From positions 1,157,501 to 1,221,500 of the forward strand of contig CP123444.1 of assembly GCA_029866965.1 (NCBI GenBank): DNA of 64,000 bases. Direction: 5' to 3'. Below, one piece after another: positions 23,728-32,930 of this stretch. Each line of letters opens with the position of its first letter. The stretch's first letter is position 1. The notes under the pieces were generated by a model. The model did not search any database. It saw only the letters and a list, made by a program, of their open reading frames with translations, and was not told the origin of the DNA. The position numbers and the translations under genes are program-made. The stretch is from Flavobacteriaceae bacterium YJPT1-3 (lineage in GTDB: Bacteria; Bacteroidota; Bacteroidia; Flavobacteriales; Flavobacteriaceae).

Positions 23728-24582
23728 ATGAAGTGGATACAACAATTACTGGGGGTCATCATCAATAGCACAGCGCCCCTGGCTCCAAAATGGAATGGTC
23801 ATTTGGCGTTCCGTATATTTTGCACGGTGCCACCTCAAAAGCCAATTAACCCCAGAATTGAGGAGTTTTATAGCGCCTTAAAATCAGAGACCATTTCCCT
23901 GGGCAAGCATGAGGTCATGCTTCACTCCATGGGGCAAGGGCCAACCAAGCTTTTATTTTTACACGGTTGGATGGGGAATGCCTATCACTGGAGAAAATAT
24001 ACGGATGCCCTAGACCCTTCTCAATACACCGTCTATTTGCTGGAAGCCCCGGGACATGGTCAGGCGGGAGGAAAGCATCTCAACCTGGAATTGTATCGAC
24101 TGGGTGTAGAGCAAGCGCTTGCGCGAATTGGTCCCGTGGAACTGTTGATCGGACATTCCTTGGGCAGTTTAACGGCTGCCTACACCTTCTTGAAGGAGCC
24201 TGCACTCCCGGTCAATCGTTTTGTAATCACTGGAGCTCCGGAAGGCATTGGCTCTATAATCGCCTACTTTCAGGAACAATTAAAACTTTCTCCTCTAGCT
24301 GTTAACAACCTGAAGGCTAAGATTGAACAGTTACTTCTGGTGCCTATAGATCAACTTAATCTGCCTCATTTTTTTGCTCAGGTCGATCGACCCACCTTGA
24401 TCGTTCACGAAGAAACGGATCTCGTTACTCCTATCGGTCCTATTCGTGCAGGCCTTCCCGATAATGACTACCTTGCGGTTCATTTTACCCAAGGAGATGA
24501 TCACCGACTATTGGCCGAAACTACGGTGGCTACTGTCCTTCAATTCATTAACCAGAATACCCATGTATACCAAACTTTTTGA
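23728..24582 (+). CDS. Alpha/beta fold hydrolase
   Basis: A 284-residue hydrolase: LHGWMGN oxyanion region, nucleophile elbow GHSLGSL, acidic residue in HEETDLVTP and the catalytic His in GDDHRLL. No signal peptide. It is preceded by an operator for the upstream TetR protein and overlaps the start of a thioesterase gene by 20 bp. An esterase or lipase-like role is likely but the substrate cannot be stated. Confidence 0.9.
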   Translation: MKWIQQLLGVIINSTAPLAPKWNGHLAFRIFCTVPPQKPINPRIEEFYSALKSETISLGKHEVMLHSMGQGPTKLLFLHGWMGNAYHWRKYTDALDPSQYTVYLLEAPGHGQAGGKHLNLELYRLGVEQALARIGPVELLIGHSLGSLTAAYTFLKEPALPVNRFVITGAPEGIGSIIAYFQEQLKLSPLAVNNLKAKIEQLLLVPIDQLNLPHFFAQVDRPTLIVHEETDLVTPIGPIRAGLPDNDYLAVHFTQGDDHRLLAETTVATVLQFINQNTHVYQTF

Positions 24583-25039
24583 AATTCGCTGGAGCGATCT
24601 GGATGCGAACCGGCACCTGGCTAACAGTGCCTATATCAATTTTATGAGTCATACCCGAATGGGTTTTCTAATGGAGCACGGTTTTGATCAAAAAACCCTG
24701 GCCCAACTCAATATGGGTCCGGTGGTGTTTTATGAGCACATCTACTATTTTAAGGAAGCCTTTCCCGGGAAACCCATTGAAGTCACCTTAGAATTAAAAG
24801 GCTTATCCGACGACGGGATGTATTTTGAATTCGTGCATAATTTTTACGATCATAAAGGCAACCATTTGGCGCATTGCGAAATGATGGGTGCCTGGATAGA
24901 TCTTAAGAGTAGAAGTCTTTGCGGACTTGATGCTGAACATTATAAGCAACTCAATCAGCTCAGCCATACTGCCGATTTCAAAGTCTTAACCAAAGAAGAC
25001 ACCCGTAAATACCAGAAGCGCCCGATGAACCGGACGTAA
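24563..25039 (+). CDS. Acyl-CoA thioesterase (hotdog fold)
   Basis: A 158-residue 4HBT-type thioesterase starting MYTKLFEIRWSDLDANRHLAN, where the Asp in SDLDANRH is the usual catalytic residue. ATG 24563 is chosen because the fold begins there; the frame is open further upstream but inside the preceding gene. The 20-bp overlap with the hydrolase gene indicates translational coupling. Such enzymes cleave acyl-CoA thioesters in the cytoplasm. Confidence 0.9.
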   Translation: MYTKLFEIRWSDLDANRHLANSAYINFMSHTRMGFLMEHGFDQKTLAQLNMGPVVFYEHIYYFKEAFPGKPIEVTLELKGLSDDGMYFEFVHNFYDHKGNHLAHCEMMGAWIDLKSRSLCGLDAEHYKQLNQLSHTADFKVLTKEDTRKYQKRPMNRT

Positions 25040-25111
25040 ATTCGTACACTCTGAAAATCAGTAGGAATTTTTAGTACATTAGTCGGACAACCAACCAATA
25101 TTCAATGTGTT

Positions 25112-25549
25112 ATGGAATTCGAAATCAACTGGCTGGCTCTAGTAGCCGCTGCATTTTCCACCATCTTTATCGGCTTTTTCTGGTACGGTCCGCTCTTTGG
25201 AAAAGCCTGGATGCGGGAAACAGGAATCACTGAAGAACAGGCCAAGAAAAGCAACATGATTCTGCTTTTAGGATTGAGCGTAGTGTTTGGCTTTTTTATC
25301 GCCATACAACTGTGGGGACTCGTATTTACCGGTGGAGCACCGGGTCATGAACACGGTTTGGACCCTTACGTGACCTTCAAGCACGGCGCCTTTCATGGGG
25401 CTTTGTTGGCCCTATTTGTAGTGCTACCAGTGCTTGGGACGATCGCCTTGTACGAGCAAAAATCATGGAGGTACGTAGCCATTAATGTAGGTTACTGGCT
25501 GGTTACATTTTCAGTGATGGGAGGCATCATCAATGCCTGGCCGGCTTAA
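25112..25549 (+). CDS. DUF1761 family membrane protein
   Basis: A 145-residue protein with four hydrophobic segments and the DUF1761 pattern: INWLALVAAAFSTIFIGFFW near the start with WYGPLFGKAWM, and a second half with FKHGAFHGALLALFVVLP. The family is common in Bacteroidota and has no known role. It lies 72 bp after the thioesterase gene and may be transcribed separately. Confidence 0.85.
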   Translation: MEFEINWLALVAAAFSTIFIGFFWYGPLFGKAWMRETGITEEQAKKSNMILLLGLSVVFGFFIAIQLWGLVFTGGAPGHEHGLDPYVTFKHGAFHGALLALFVVLPVLGTIALYEQKSWRYVAINVGYWLVTFSVMGGIINAWPA

Positions 25550-25575
25550 GACAATGAGGAGGAAAGGGGCTTCTA

Positions 25576-26739
25576 TTAAGTCCCTTTTTCTTTGAAGGCC
25601 TCGTGCTGATGGTAGGATTCTCTTTGGATGTATCCAAGCAGTGGTTTAAAGAACAAATTGGCCAGGGTTCGTCGATGCCTCAAATAGCAGCGTATATGCT
25701 GGGGAGTTGCCCCTAGCGTACTTTTAATTTCCGAAGCTGTTCGCCCAAAGTTCACGGTTTTGACCCTGTACTCCAGACCCATTCTGACGTAATCATTAAG
25801 CATACGTGGATAGATCGCATAAGTGCGGTTGTACCTATAATCGAGGCCAACAAAATGAGCGTCCAGCTTCTGATCATACACTAAAGCAGTGGCAAACCCG
25901 ATTATCTTATCCTCCATCCAGTATCCATGCATAATAAAATGGGCATCGTTCTTTTTTTGGCTTTCGCCAAATTCTTCCTGCAGCAATGCATAGGTTTCGA
26001 TACGCAGATTCATGGCATTGAAGGCAGCTTTAGCCGTGACCTGAGCAAGCAATTCCTGTAGGGTATCTCGATGCTTACGGATATCAGCAGCAGTTAAACG
26101 ATTCACTTGCAAAACAGCGCTGGTCTTATCGGCTTTTTTGACCTTATTGCGGTATTTAGAACGCAAGGCTTGTTTGTAATCGTCAAAGGTCTTCCATGAG
26201 TTCTCCAAGGTCAAGATCATATTAGGCTCTACTTCAAAAGGCTGAAAACGCTCCTCAATAAAGATTTCCGGTGCAACCTGATCATCATAGGGATAGTCTT
26301 TAAGAAAGTAGATGTGCGCACGATGTTGATTTTGAGTGGCCTGGATGGTTTCCAAAACCTGTGCATAGCAGCGGGTAATTTGCGAGCTATCACGCGTATG
26401 AACTCCGTAAGGGCCGCTTAAAAATAGATTCCCGCAGATCAAAATACGCGTGTTACCCTTATTGATGAATTGTTGAATGCTTCTGGCCAGGTAAGCACCA
26501 CTGCTCAGGCCATCTCCGGTCTCCGCCAGGCTGACGCTCAAGAGTTGCAGTACAGCCAGCGCTAGAATTTGATCTCCGTCTTTGATGACATAATAAAGCG
26601 GTTCCAGCCGTGGATTGCCTTGCTCGAACGCTTTTAGGAATCCTTTGGAAAAATAAATGGTTGGGGTGGGTAGCTGCTGCCAGACGTTGCTAGGAATTTC
26701 ATCTACACCCTTATACATGTTGAGCTCAGTTGCTTTCAA
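25576..26739 (-). CDS. GNAT-like acyltransferase (peptidogalycan synthesis / BioF2-like)
   Basis: A 387-residue protein of the DUF482/Acetyltransf_6 group: an N-terminal domain (about residues 1-165) and a GNAT-like C-terminal domain with the typical YKQALRSKYRNKVKKADK basic motif and GYWMEDKIIGFATALVYD strand. Related proteins include FemABX-type aminoacyl transferases and polysaccharide acetyltransferases. The substrate is unknown. Its start overlaps the 3' end of an EamA permease gene by 14 bp, so both are in one operon. Confidence 0.8.
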   Translation of the reverse strand: MKATELNMYKGVDEIPSNVWQQLPTPTIYFSKGFLKAFEQGNPRLEPLYYVIKDGDQILALAVLQLLSVSLAETGDGLSSGAYLARSIQQFINKGNTRILICGNLFLSGPYGVHTRDSSQITRCYAQVLETIQATQNQHRAHIYFLKDYPYDDQVAPEIFIEERFQPFEVEPNMILTLENSWKTFDDYKQALRSKYRNKVKKADKTSAVLQVNRLTAADIRKHRDTLQELLAQVTAKAAFNAMNLRIETYALLQEEFGESQKKNDAHFIMHGYWMEDKIIGFATALVYDQKLDAHFVGLDYRYNRTYAIYPRMLNDYVRMGLEYRVKTVNFGRTASEIKSTLGATPQHIRCYLRHRRTLANLFFKPLLGYIQRESYHQHEAFKEKGT

Positions 26740-27637
26740 CGGCAGATTTTTTGGTTCGTGTGCTCAGGTACACTCCAATAAAGATAAGGATCGCAGCCAG
26801 GATACGGATGGGAGTTAATCGGTCGGCCCCAACCAGGATCGCAAAGAGCACGGCGATGACGGGTTGCAGATAGATGAAGGCGCCAATGGTAGAAGCTTTA
26901 AGCTGCTTGAGTGCATAAACATTGAACAGGTAGGTCAGAAAGGTGGTTCCTACCACAACAAAGAGCATGATCAATACAGCGCGCATAGGAAGTGCTGTCC
27001 AGGCTACTGCAGAAAATTCATTCCAGGTGATGGGCAGGTTCATCGGCAGGGCGATCAGAAAAAACCATTTCATCAAGGTGATCGAACTGTATTGGGCGGT
27101 CAAGGGTTTGACCAGGATCAGATAGATGGCATACGCGGTTGCGTTTACGATAAAGAGCATATTACCAAAGGGGATGTTCGGCGCATTTTCTTGTACCCGG
27201 GCCCCGAATAAGATCAATACCAAAGCCCCGATCAATCCCAATCCTATGCCGCTGATCTTAATCCATCCCACCCGCTCTTTCAAAAAAAGAACTGCCAGTA
27301 GAAGCAAAATAACCGGAGTCAGGGTGATGACCACTGAACTGTTAATGGGAGTGGACAGACTAAGACCTTTAAAAAAAGCCAGCATATTAATGCACATCCC
27401 GAAAAAAGCGCAGGCGATGATGCGTAGATAATCTTTAGGTGCGACACGTTCGGAAGGTAAAAATAAGCTCACCAGCCAAAACAAGACCGCAGCCCCGGTG
27501 ACTCGCAAAAAAATGAATCCATAGGCACCAATATAAGTAGGCATCAGATCCTTGGCCAGGGTGTGATTGACCCCGTAAATGGTACTGGCGGCCGTGGCCG
27601 CTGCTAAAGCCCAGTGTCTTTGATTCATGATGCGCAA
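26726..27637 (-). CDS. EamA family (DMT superfamily) transporter
   Basis: A 303-residue inner-membrane permease with ten hydrophobic segments in two EamA repeats (about residues 8-145 and 155-295), including the PVILLLLAVLFLKERVGW and YLQPVIAVLFAILVG ends typical of the repeats. Exporter of amino acids or other metabolites by family; substrate unknown. A second ATG at codon 4 is an equally good start. It follows the Spx/ArsC-like gene at 9 bp. Confidence 0.92.
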   Translation of the reverse strand: MRIMNQRHWALAAATAASTIYGVNHTLAKDLMPTYIGAYGFIFLRVTGAAVLFWLVSLFLPSERVAPKDYLRIIACAFFGMCINMLAFFKGLSLSTPINSSVVITLTPVILLLLAVLFLKERVGWIKISGIGLGLIGALVLILFGARVQENAPNIPFGNMLFIVNATAYAIYLILVKPLTAQYSSITLMKWFFLIALPMNLPITWNEFSAVAWTALPMRAVLIMLFVVVGTTFLTYLFNVYALKQLKASTIGAFIYLQPVIAVLFAILVGADRLTPIRILAAILIFIGVYLSTRTKKSAVESN

Positions 27638-27646
27638 TACATTGAA

Positions 27647-28000
27647 TTAATCCTGAAGAAAGGCCTTGGCCTCTGCCACTGTTTTTTTGCTGTTTCCTAC
27701 AAAAATGCGTTGCTCATAAACCAGAACCGGTCGCTTAAGAAAGGTGTAATGTTCCAAGAGCAATCGGCGGTAATCCTCTTCCTGTAAATCCATGTTATTG
27801 AGTTCACGCTGACGATACAATTGTGCCCGCTTGCTGAACAGGGCCTCATAAGAACCGGCCAAAGACTGTAGCTGATCCACCTCCTCTTCCGTGAGCGGTG
27901 AAGATTTCACATCGTGCAACTGCACCTCTTCGGGCAGGTTGAGCTCTTTGAGAATTCGGTCGCAGGTAGTACAACTGGATAAATGATAAAAGATTTTCAT
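27647..28000 (-). CDS. ArsC/Spx family thioredoxin-fold protein
   Basis: A 117-residue protein beginning MKIFYHLSSCTTCDRIL, with a CxxC motif (Cys10, Cys13) and the ArsC-type C-terminal part LKRPVLVYEQRIFVGN. It belongs to the arsenate reductase family, which includes true arsenate reductases and Spx-like proteins. No other arsenic gene is nearby, so arsenate reduction is not supported by context. It is the first gene of a minus-strand operon with EamA and the acyltransferase. Confidence 0.88.
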   Translation of the reverse strand: MKIFYHLSSCTTCDRILKELNLPEEVQLHDVKSSPLTEEEVDQLQSLAGSYEALFSKRAQLYRQRELNNMDLQEEDYRRLLLEHYTFLKRPVLVYEQRIFVGNSKKTVAEAKAFLQD

Positions 28001-28084
28001 GATCGGAAGGATCTAAAAGTTTGGATGGACTACAAAATAATGGCTTTTGAGCCACAAAGTGCTATTTTTAGGAAAATCTTACTC

Positions 28085-28540
28085 ATGGACTTTGATCTGC
28101 AAATCACGCTACAATCCCGCAAAAACTACCATCGTATTTTAACGAGTCACAGTTTAGAAGCGCTCAATACCATTCCTGACAATTTCAACAACAACATCAT
28201 TTGGAATATCGCCCACGTGATCGCCACCCAACAAGGGCTCGTGTACGGGCTCTCTGGATTGCCGTTATTGGTAGATGCTGAATTTGTAGCAGCCTATCGA
28301 AAAGGTACCAAGCCTGTGGGTCCGGTCGATCAGGAGTTTGTTGATCGAGTGGATGAATTGCTATTTACAACCATTGAGCAGACGCAAAAGGACATCGAAA
28401 AAGGAGTATTCAAACAGTTCAAGTCCTATACTACGTTAACGAACCACACCTTAAGCTCTGTAGAAGAAGCCATCACCTTCAATAATTTTCACGAAGGCCT
28501 GCATACCGGGTCGATACTGGCGTTGAGACATGTTATTTAA
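28085..28540 (+). CDS. DinB family protein
   Basis: ATG 28085 (MDFDLQITLQSRKNYHRIL) gives 151 residues, the standard DinB/YfiT four-helix bundle length. Histidines in WNIAHVIATQ and in FHEGLHTGSIL are at the usual metal-binding places. Upstream in-frame ATGs would overlap the divergent ArsC-like gene and add unrelated sequence. The family contains metal-dependent thiol transferases and DNA-damage-induced proteins; the exact role is unknown. It is convergent with the DUF3298 gene and overlaps it by 8 bp. Confidence 0.88.
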   Translation: MDFDLQITLQSRKNYHRILTSHSLEALNTIPDNFNNNIIWNIAHVIATQQGLVYGLSGLPLLVDAEFVAAYRKGTKPVGPVDQEFVDRVDELLFTTIEQTQKDIEKGVFKQFKSYTTLTNHTLSSVEEAITFNNFHEGLHTGSILALRHVI

Positions 28541-29288
28541 AGCGCCACCAATCCCCTAAGTCGGCGATGGCGATACTCAAGGTTTGCGGCCCATCCGCAT
28601 AGGAAGCGATCTCGTATTGATTGTAAGTGAATACGAGGCTGTCCGCATGCACGGCTACATTTTCAGGAAGGTAAAACTGTTCTTCATCAAACCAAAACCC
28701 GGTTTCCGAGAGCGGTGTGTCTTTCGAAAATCCATTCTTTTTTAAGAATTCCGCTTTCGCGAAAGCGGTAACCTGTTCGAGATCCGTAAAAAAGTCGCCT
28801 AGACTCAAGACTTTTCCGGTGGAAATTTCAAAGGTAATGCACTGTCGGTAGCCGTAACCATGTGCGCCGCCGGTGTAGGCGTAAGCATCAAAAGCCACAC
28901 ACAACAGCTTGGCGTCATCGTAAATGACCGAAGATGAGGTTTCTGCCTCGTAGGTGATCGTACTTTCGGGGAAGTCCGTCTTAAACGCCTGATACTCTTC
29001 CGCAAACTGGGAGGCAGCCTCTTCTATGCTCCGAGAAGCTGGAATGATGCTGTCATAGCTCAGAAATTCAACAATAAGATTGCTTAACTCCTGATTGATT
29101 TTATCAATGCGTTCTCCATTACCTTCTACTTGCAAATAGGACAGGTCGAGTTGAGGACAAGGACCATCTTTACACAGCTCGAGTTCGTATTCAGAGAGGT
29201 GTTTGGGTTGAAAGTTCAGGGGAGGTAGCGACTCTTCGCAGCACAGGCTGAGCAGAACCAAAGCACAAATCAGGAATTTTGGGCGCAT
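28533..29288 (-). CDS. DUF3298/RsiV-like lipoprotein
   Basis: A 251-residue lipoprotein (lipobox around LLSLCC) with a DUF4163-like N-terminal part and the DUF3298 domain, recognised from AYTGGAHGYGYRQCITFEISTGKVLSLGDFF-type motifs. RsiV, an anti-sigma factor, carries the same extracellular domain, but this protein has no transmembrane anchor or sigma-binding part. A perfect palindrome (28753-28766) encodes TAFAKAEFL. Periplasmic, function unknown. Confidence 0.85.
   Translation of the reverse strand: MRPKFLICALVLLSLCCEESLPPLNFQPKHLSEYELELCKDGPCPQLDLSYLQVEGNGERIDKINQELSNLIVEFLSYDSIIPASRSIEEAASQFAEEYQAFKTDFPESTITYEAETSSSVIYDDAKLLCVAFDAYAYTGGAHGYGYRQCITFEISTGKVLSLGDFFTDLEQVTAFAKAEFLKKNGFSKDTPLSETGFWFDEEQFYLPENVAVHADSLVFTYNQYEIASYADGPQTLSIAIADLGDWWRFK
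28753..28766. repeat. GCTTTCGCGAAAGC palindrome, perfect copy
   Basis: Exact word inside the DUF3298 gene; symmetry extends to 18 bp (28751-28768). Confidence 0.9.
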
Positions 29289-29329
29289 GTAAGGCTGGAG
29301 TTAAAGATAGACTAAAGGTACCGTGTATT

Positions 29330-29360
29330 TTGGCATTGCACAAAACGATACCTACTTTTG
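29330..29360 (+). promoter_or_regulatory. Promoter of metB
   Basis: TTG (29330-29332), 20 bp, TACTTTTG (29353-29360): both flavobacterial elements match perfectly. The start codon is 17 nt downstream. Confidence 0.75.
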
Positions 29361-29377
29361 ATCCCTAATTTTTAACT

Positions 29378-30520
29378 ATGAAATTCAATACGAAAACCAT
29401 ACATGGAGGCCAGCACAATGTAGATCCTGCCTACGGCAGCGTCATGCCTCCTATTTATCAAACCTCTACCTATTCTCAAACCACGCCTGGGGGACATAAG
29501 GGCTTCGAATATTCACGCAGTGGGAATCCCACCCGTGCTGCTCTCGAGCGCAGTTTGGCCAGTATAGAAGGAGGGGAGTACGGAATGGCCTTTGGCTCTG
29601 GGTTGGCAGCCATTGATGCTGTACTTAAATTATTAAAACCGGGTGATGAGGTGATCTCCACCAATGATCTGTATGGAGGTTCGTACCGCCTATTCACCAA
29701 GATATTCGAAGACTTCGGACTGAAGTTCCACTTCGTTGGAATGGATGACTTGCAAAACATAAGCGATAAGATCACTAAAAAGACCCGATTGATCTGGGTA
29801 GAAACGCCTACCAACCCGATGATGAATATCATCGACATCAAGGCGGTAGCTCAGATCGCTAAGGAGCACGAGCTGTTGCTGGCCGTTGACAATACCTTTG
29901 CAACGCCTTATTTACAGCAGCCTTTAGCCTTAGGTGCCGATATCGTGATGCACTCGGCCACGAAATACATAGGAGGCCATAGTGATCTGGTTATGGGCGC
30001 CCTGGTGGTTAAGGATAAAGAGCTGGCTGATCGATTGTACTTCATCCAGAATGCCAGCGGTGCGGTCTGCGGACCGCAGGACAGCTTTCTGGCCTTAAGG
30101 GGGATCAAGACCCTCCACATTCGCATCCAGCGCCACTGCGAAAATGGGAAAGCGGTCGCTCACTTCTTGAAAAACCATCCAAAGGTTGATCAGGTTTACT
30201 GGCCCGGTTTTGAGGATCATCCCAATCATCACATCGCCAAAGAACAAATGAATGACTTTGGAGGTATGGTTTCCTTTACCACGCAAGAAGATTCTTTGCA
30301 GGGAGCAGTAGAGGTGGTTGAAAAATTAAAAGTGTTCACCCTTGCAGAAAGTTTGGGAGGCGTGGAAAGTCTCGCCGGACATCCGGCCTCGATGACGCAT
30401 GCGTCCATTCCTAAAGAAGAACGGGAGAAAACAGGAGTCAAAGATTCATTGATTCGCCTGAGCGTAGGCATCGAAGACATAGACGATCTTTTGGAAGACC
30501 TTGGACAGGCCTTAGCCTAA
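29378..30520 (+). CDS. metB: Cystathionine gamma-synthase / Cys-Met metabolism PLP enzyme
   Basis: A 380-residue PLP enzyme of the Cys/Met metabolism family. The Schiff-base lysine is Lys196 in SATKYIGGHSD; the substrate-binding YSRSGNPTR and VETPTNPMM motifs and the C-terminal SLGGVESLAGHPASMTHAS are all present. Family members make cystathionine from activated homoserine, make homocysteine, or cleave cystathionine, and sequence alone does not separate these with certainty. The best fit is gamma-synthase. It has its own promoter and terminator. Confidence 0.9.
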   Translation: MKFNTKTIHGGQHNVDPAYGSVMPPIYQTSTYSQTTPGGHKGFEYSRSGNPTRAALERSLASIEGGEYGMAFGSGLAAIDAVLKLLKPGDEVISTNDLYGGSYRLFTKIFEDFGLKFHFVGMDDLQNISDKITKKTRLIWVETPTNPMMNIIDIKAVAQIAKEHELLLAVDNTFATPYLQQPLALGADIVMHSATKYIGGHSDLVMGALVVKDKELADRLYFIQNASGAVCGPQDSFLALRGIKTLHIRIQRHCENGKAVAHFLKNHPKVDQVYWPGFEDHPNHHIAKEQMNDFGGMVSFTTQEDSLQGAVEVVEKLKVFTLAESLGGVESLAGHPASMTHASIPKEEREKTGVKDSLIRLSVGIEDIDDLLEDLGQALA

Positions 30521-30525
30521 TTGAA

Positions 30526-30550
30526 AAGCTTCCTTCAGGAAGCTTTTTTT
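30526..30550 (+). terminator. Intrinsic terminator of metB
   Basis: AAGCTTCC (30526-30533) pairs with GGAAGCTT (30538-30545) around TTCA, followed by T-run to 30550. Confidence 0.85.
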
Positions 30551-30555
30551 ATGCC

Positions 30556-31362
30556 TTAAAAGTCTAAGTAGTAGATATAGCCTACATTGATCCAAAAGAT
30601 CCAGTCGTTGTATTTGTTGGGAGGATAAAACTCAGGATCTGGATTTAGACCATCCACCCAATTGGAATCGTAATAATGCCAGCGCAAATCGAGTAGGAGA
30701 TCGCTCAAGGGACTCAATTTATAGCGGGTCCCCGCACTGAAGGTGATGGCAAATGTGGTTCCTGAACTATCGTCAATACCACCCAGGCGACCATCACCAA
30801 TCAGGAAATCGTCAAAGGTCGTTTCAGGAGTGCCCAGAGGACCCTGGCTGGAGGTGGCTTCGGGATTGAAACTCACGAAATGCGCACCCAAACTTACATA
30901 GGGCGCAAAAGAATATAGGGTAGCGGTGAATTCGCGTATGCTTAATGGAAAATATTCCAACTGAGTTCCGATCTCAAAAACATTGGCCACACCGTCATGA
31001 TCGCGTAGATCCCTACCCTGGTCGCTGTCTACTTCAGCAAGTTCTCCCAGGTGTTCTAATTTGGTCCGGTGCCAGTCAATTTCATTTCTGATTTTAAAAT
31101 GATCGTTGAAATAGGTGTCTCGGGTATAACAGTTACAATCGGCGCGGTAGGAGAAGTTGATGTAGTGCACAATACCCACACCAATACCTACATTACCTCG
31201 GTTGGTATCAAAATCGTTCCGTAGGCCGTAGTCCGATTGAAAGGCAACAGGGCCCGTTATCACTCCTACCTCATGCGAAAAGCCAAACGACAATTGAGCA
31301 GAAAGCTTTGGGGAAGCCAACAGGGTCACCAGGGCTGCTAAAAGCAAAAATCTGGTATTCAT
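30556..31362 (-). CDS. THC0290_0291 family outer-membrane-like protein
   Basis: A 268-residue secreted protein: signal peptide ending LSAQ, then alternating beta-strand sequence with many aromatic residues and a C-terminal aromatic-ended strand (YIYYLDF), as in small outer-membrane beta barrels. The motif HEVGVITGPVAFQSDYGLRND matches a flavobacterial family known as THC0290_0291. No function is known. It has its own two-element promoter. Confidence 0.82.
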   Translation of the reverse strand: MNTRFLLLAALVTLLASPKLSAQLSFGFSHEVGVITGPVAFQSDYGLRNDFDTNRGNVGIGVGIVHYINFSYRADCNCYTRDTYFNDHFKIRNEIDWHRTKLEHLGELAEVDSDQGRDLRDHDGVANVFEIGTQLEYFPLSIREFTATLYSFAPYVSLGAHFVSFNPEATSSQGPLGTPETTFDDFLIGDGRLGGIDDSSGTTFAITFSAGTRYKLSPLSDLLLDLRWHYYDSNWVDGLNPDPEFYPPNKYNDWIFWINVGYIYYLDF

Positions 31363-31387
31363 TGATGTAGGTTGTTAGTGATTCTGA

Positions 31388-31416
31388 CAAATATAGCAAA
31401 AGTACCGACATGGCAA
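31388..31416 (-). promoter_or_regulatory. Promoter of the THC0290_0291 family gene
   Basis: On the minus strand TTG (31416-31414), 18 bp, then TATATTTG (31395-31388), 25 nt before the ATG. A second match, TACTTTTG at 31404-31397, overlaps. Confidence 0.7.
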
Positions 31417-31513
31417 TTTTCTTACATTTTCGAAGGAAAAAGAAAGAATCTCAGCGAGATCGACCTTTGACTAAGGATTCCAAAAAAAAGAGATACTAAA
31501 TTTTGAGATATCC

Positions 31514-31521
31514 TATATTTG
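31514..31521 (+). promoter_or_regulatory. -7 promoter element of gdhA
   Basis: TATATTTG, a perfect TAnnTTTG match, 50 nt before the gdhA ATG. No TTG at a normal distance. Confidence 0.45.
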
Positions 31522-31571
31522 CACCATTAAAAACGCATTAGATTCTATTTAATTATATAACCTATCCATCC

Positions 31572-32915
31572 ATGACCGAAAAAATTAAAGATTTCGTCAA
31601 GTCGGTTGAGAAAAACAACCCGAATGAACCTGAATTTCTTCAGGCAGTTCACGAAGTTGCTGAAACGGTAATTCCGTTTATCGAAAAAAATCCAAAGTAT
31701 CAGAATAAGAAACTATTGGAGCGCATGGTGGAGCCCGAGCGTGTAATCCTCTTTCGCGTTCCCTGGGTGGATGACAGTGGTGAAATACAAGTTAATAAAG
31801 GATATCGTATTGAATTTAACTCAGCCATCGGACCTTATAAAGGAGGACTGCGTTTTCATCCAACGGTAAACCTGAGCATTTTGAAATTCTTAGGCTTTGA
31901 ACAGGTGTTTAAAAACAGTTTGACTTCCTTACCTATGGGAGGTGGAAAAGGAGGCTCTGACTTTAATCCCAGAGATAAGAGCGATGCTGAGGTGATGCGT
32001 TTTTGTCAGAGCTTTATGAGCGAATTGTTTCGCCATATCGGTCCAAATACCGATGTTCCCGCGGGAGACATTGGAGTGGGCGGCCGTGAAATAGGATATA
32101 TGTTTGGCCAATACAAACGGCTGCAAAACGAATTTACGGGAGTGTTAACCGGCAAGGGATTGTCTTACGGAGGTTCTAAGATCAGACCGGAAGCTACCGG
32201 ATACGGAAATGTGTATTTTATGAAGTACATGCTCAAGACCCGAGGAGAAAAGATCGCGGGTAAAACCGTAGCGATTTCTGGATCAGGGAATGTTGCTCAA
32301 TTTGCCGCTGAAAAAGCCATTCAATTGGGAGCAAAAATCCTGACCATGTCAGATTCCGGAGGATATATCTATGATGAAAGTGGAATAAACACAGAGAAAC
32401 TGAACTTCATCATGGATTTGAAAAACAATAAGAGGGGGCGTATTCAGGAATACGTCGATCAGTATCCAGATGCGAAGTTTCACGAGGGGAAACGCCCTTG
32501 GGAAGTAAAGTGCGACATCGCATTGCCTTGTGCCACTCAGAATGAATTGGAGAAAGAAGGGGCAGAAATGCTGGTGAAGAATGGAGTAATCGGTGTAGGC
32601 GAGGGAGCCAATATGCCTTCAACCCCAGAAGCAATTGAGGTGTTCTTAAAAGCTAAGATCTTATTCTCACCGGGTAAAGCCTCTAATGCAGGAGGGGTAG
32701 CAACTTCCGGACTGGAAATGTCCCAAAACAGTCTTCGATACAACTGGTCTGCCGAAGAAGTTGATCAAAAACTGCATGAGATCATGCACGACATCCATAA
32801 AGCGTGTGTTGAGTATGGAACCCAGGACGACGGATTTGTGGATTATGTGCAAGGGGCGAATATCGCAGGCTTTGTGAAAGTGGCTGATGCTATGCTTGCA
32901 CAGGGTGTAGTATAA
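31572..32915 (+). CDS. gdhA: NADP-specific glutamate dehydrogenase
   Basis: Interconverts 2-oxoglutarate plus ammonia and glutamate. The 447-residue length and the hexameric small-subunit type (class I) fit. Catalytic lysines lie in GGLRFHPTVNLSILKFLGFEQ and LPMGGGKGGSDF; the nucleotide-binding fold follows with ISGSGNVAQFAAEKA. The NADP assignment rests on similarity to the bacterial biosynthetic type. It is monocistronic, ending at a bidirectional terminator. Confidence 0.95.
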   Translation: MTEKIKDFVKSVEKNNPNEPEFLQAVHEVAETVIPFIEKNPKYQNKKLLERMVEPERVILFRVPWVDDSGEIQVNKGYRIEFNSAIGPYKGGLRFHPTVNLSILKFLGFEQVFKNSLTSLPMGGGKGGSDFNPRDKSDAEVMRFCQSFMSELFRHIGPNTDVPAGDIGVGGREIGYMFGQYKRLQNEFTGVLTGKGLSYGGSKIRPEATGYGNVYFMKYMLKTRGEKIAGKTVAISGSGNVAQFAAEKAIQLGAKILTMSDSGGYIYDESGINTEKLNFIMDLKNNKRGRIQEYVDQYPDAKFHEGKRPWEVKCDIALPCATQNELEKEGAEMLVKNGVIGVGEGANMPSTPEAIEVFLKAKILFSPGKASNAGGVATSGLEMSQNSLRYNWSAEEVDQKLHEIMHDIHKACVEYGTQDDGFVDYVQGANIAGFVKVADAMLAQGVV

Positions 32916-32930
32916 GCTAAAAAGCTATTC

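Noticed and set aside
27647-28000. Arsenic resistance operon
   Set aside because: Only an ArsC/Spx-like thioredoxin-fold gene is present; no arsR, arsB or acr3 is seen.
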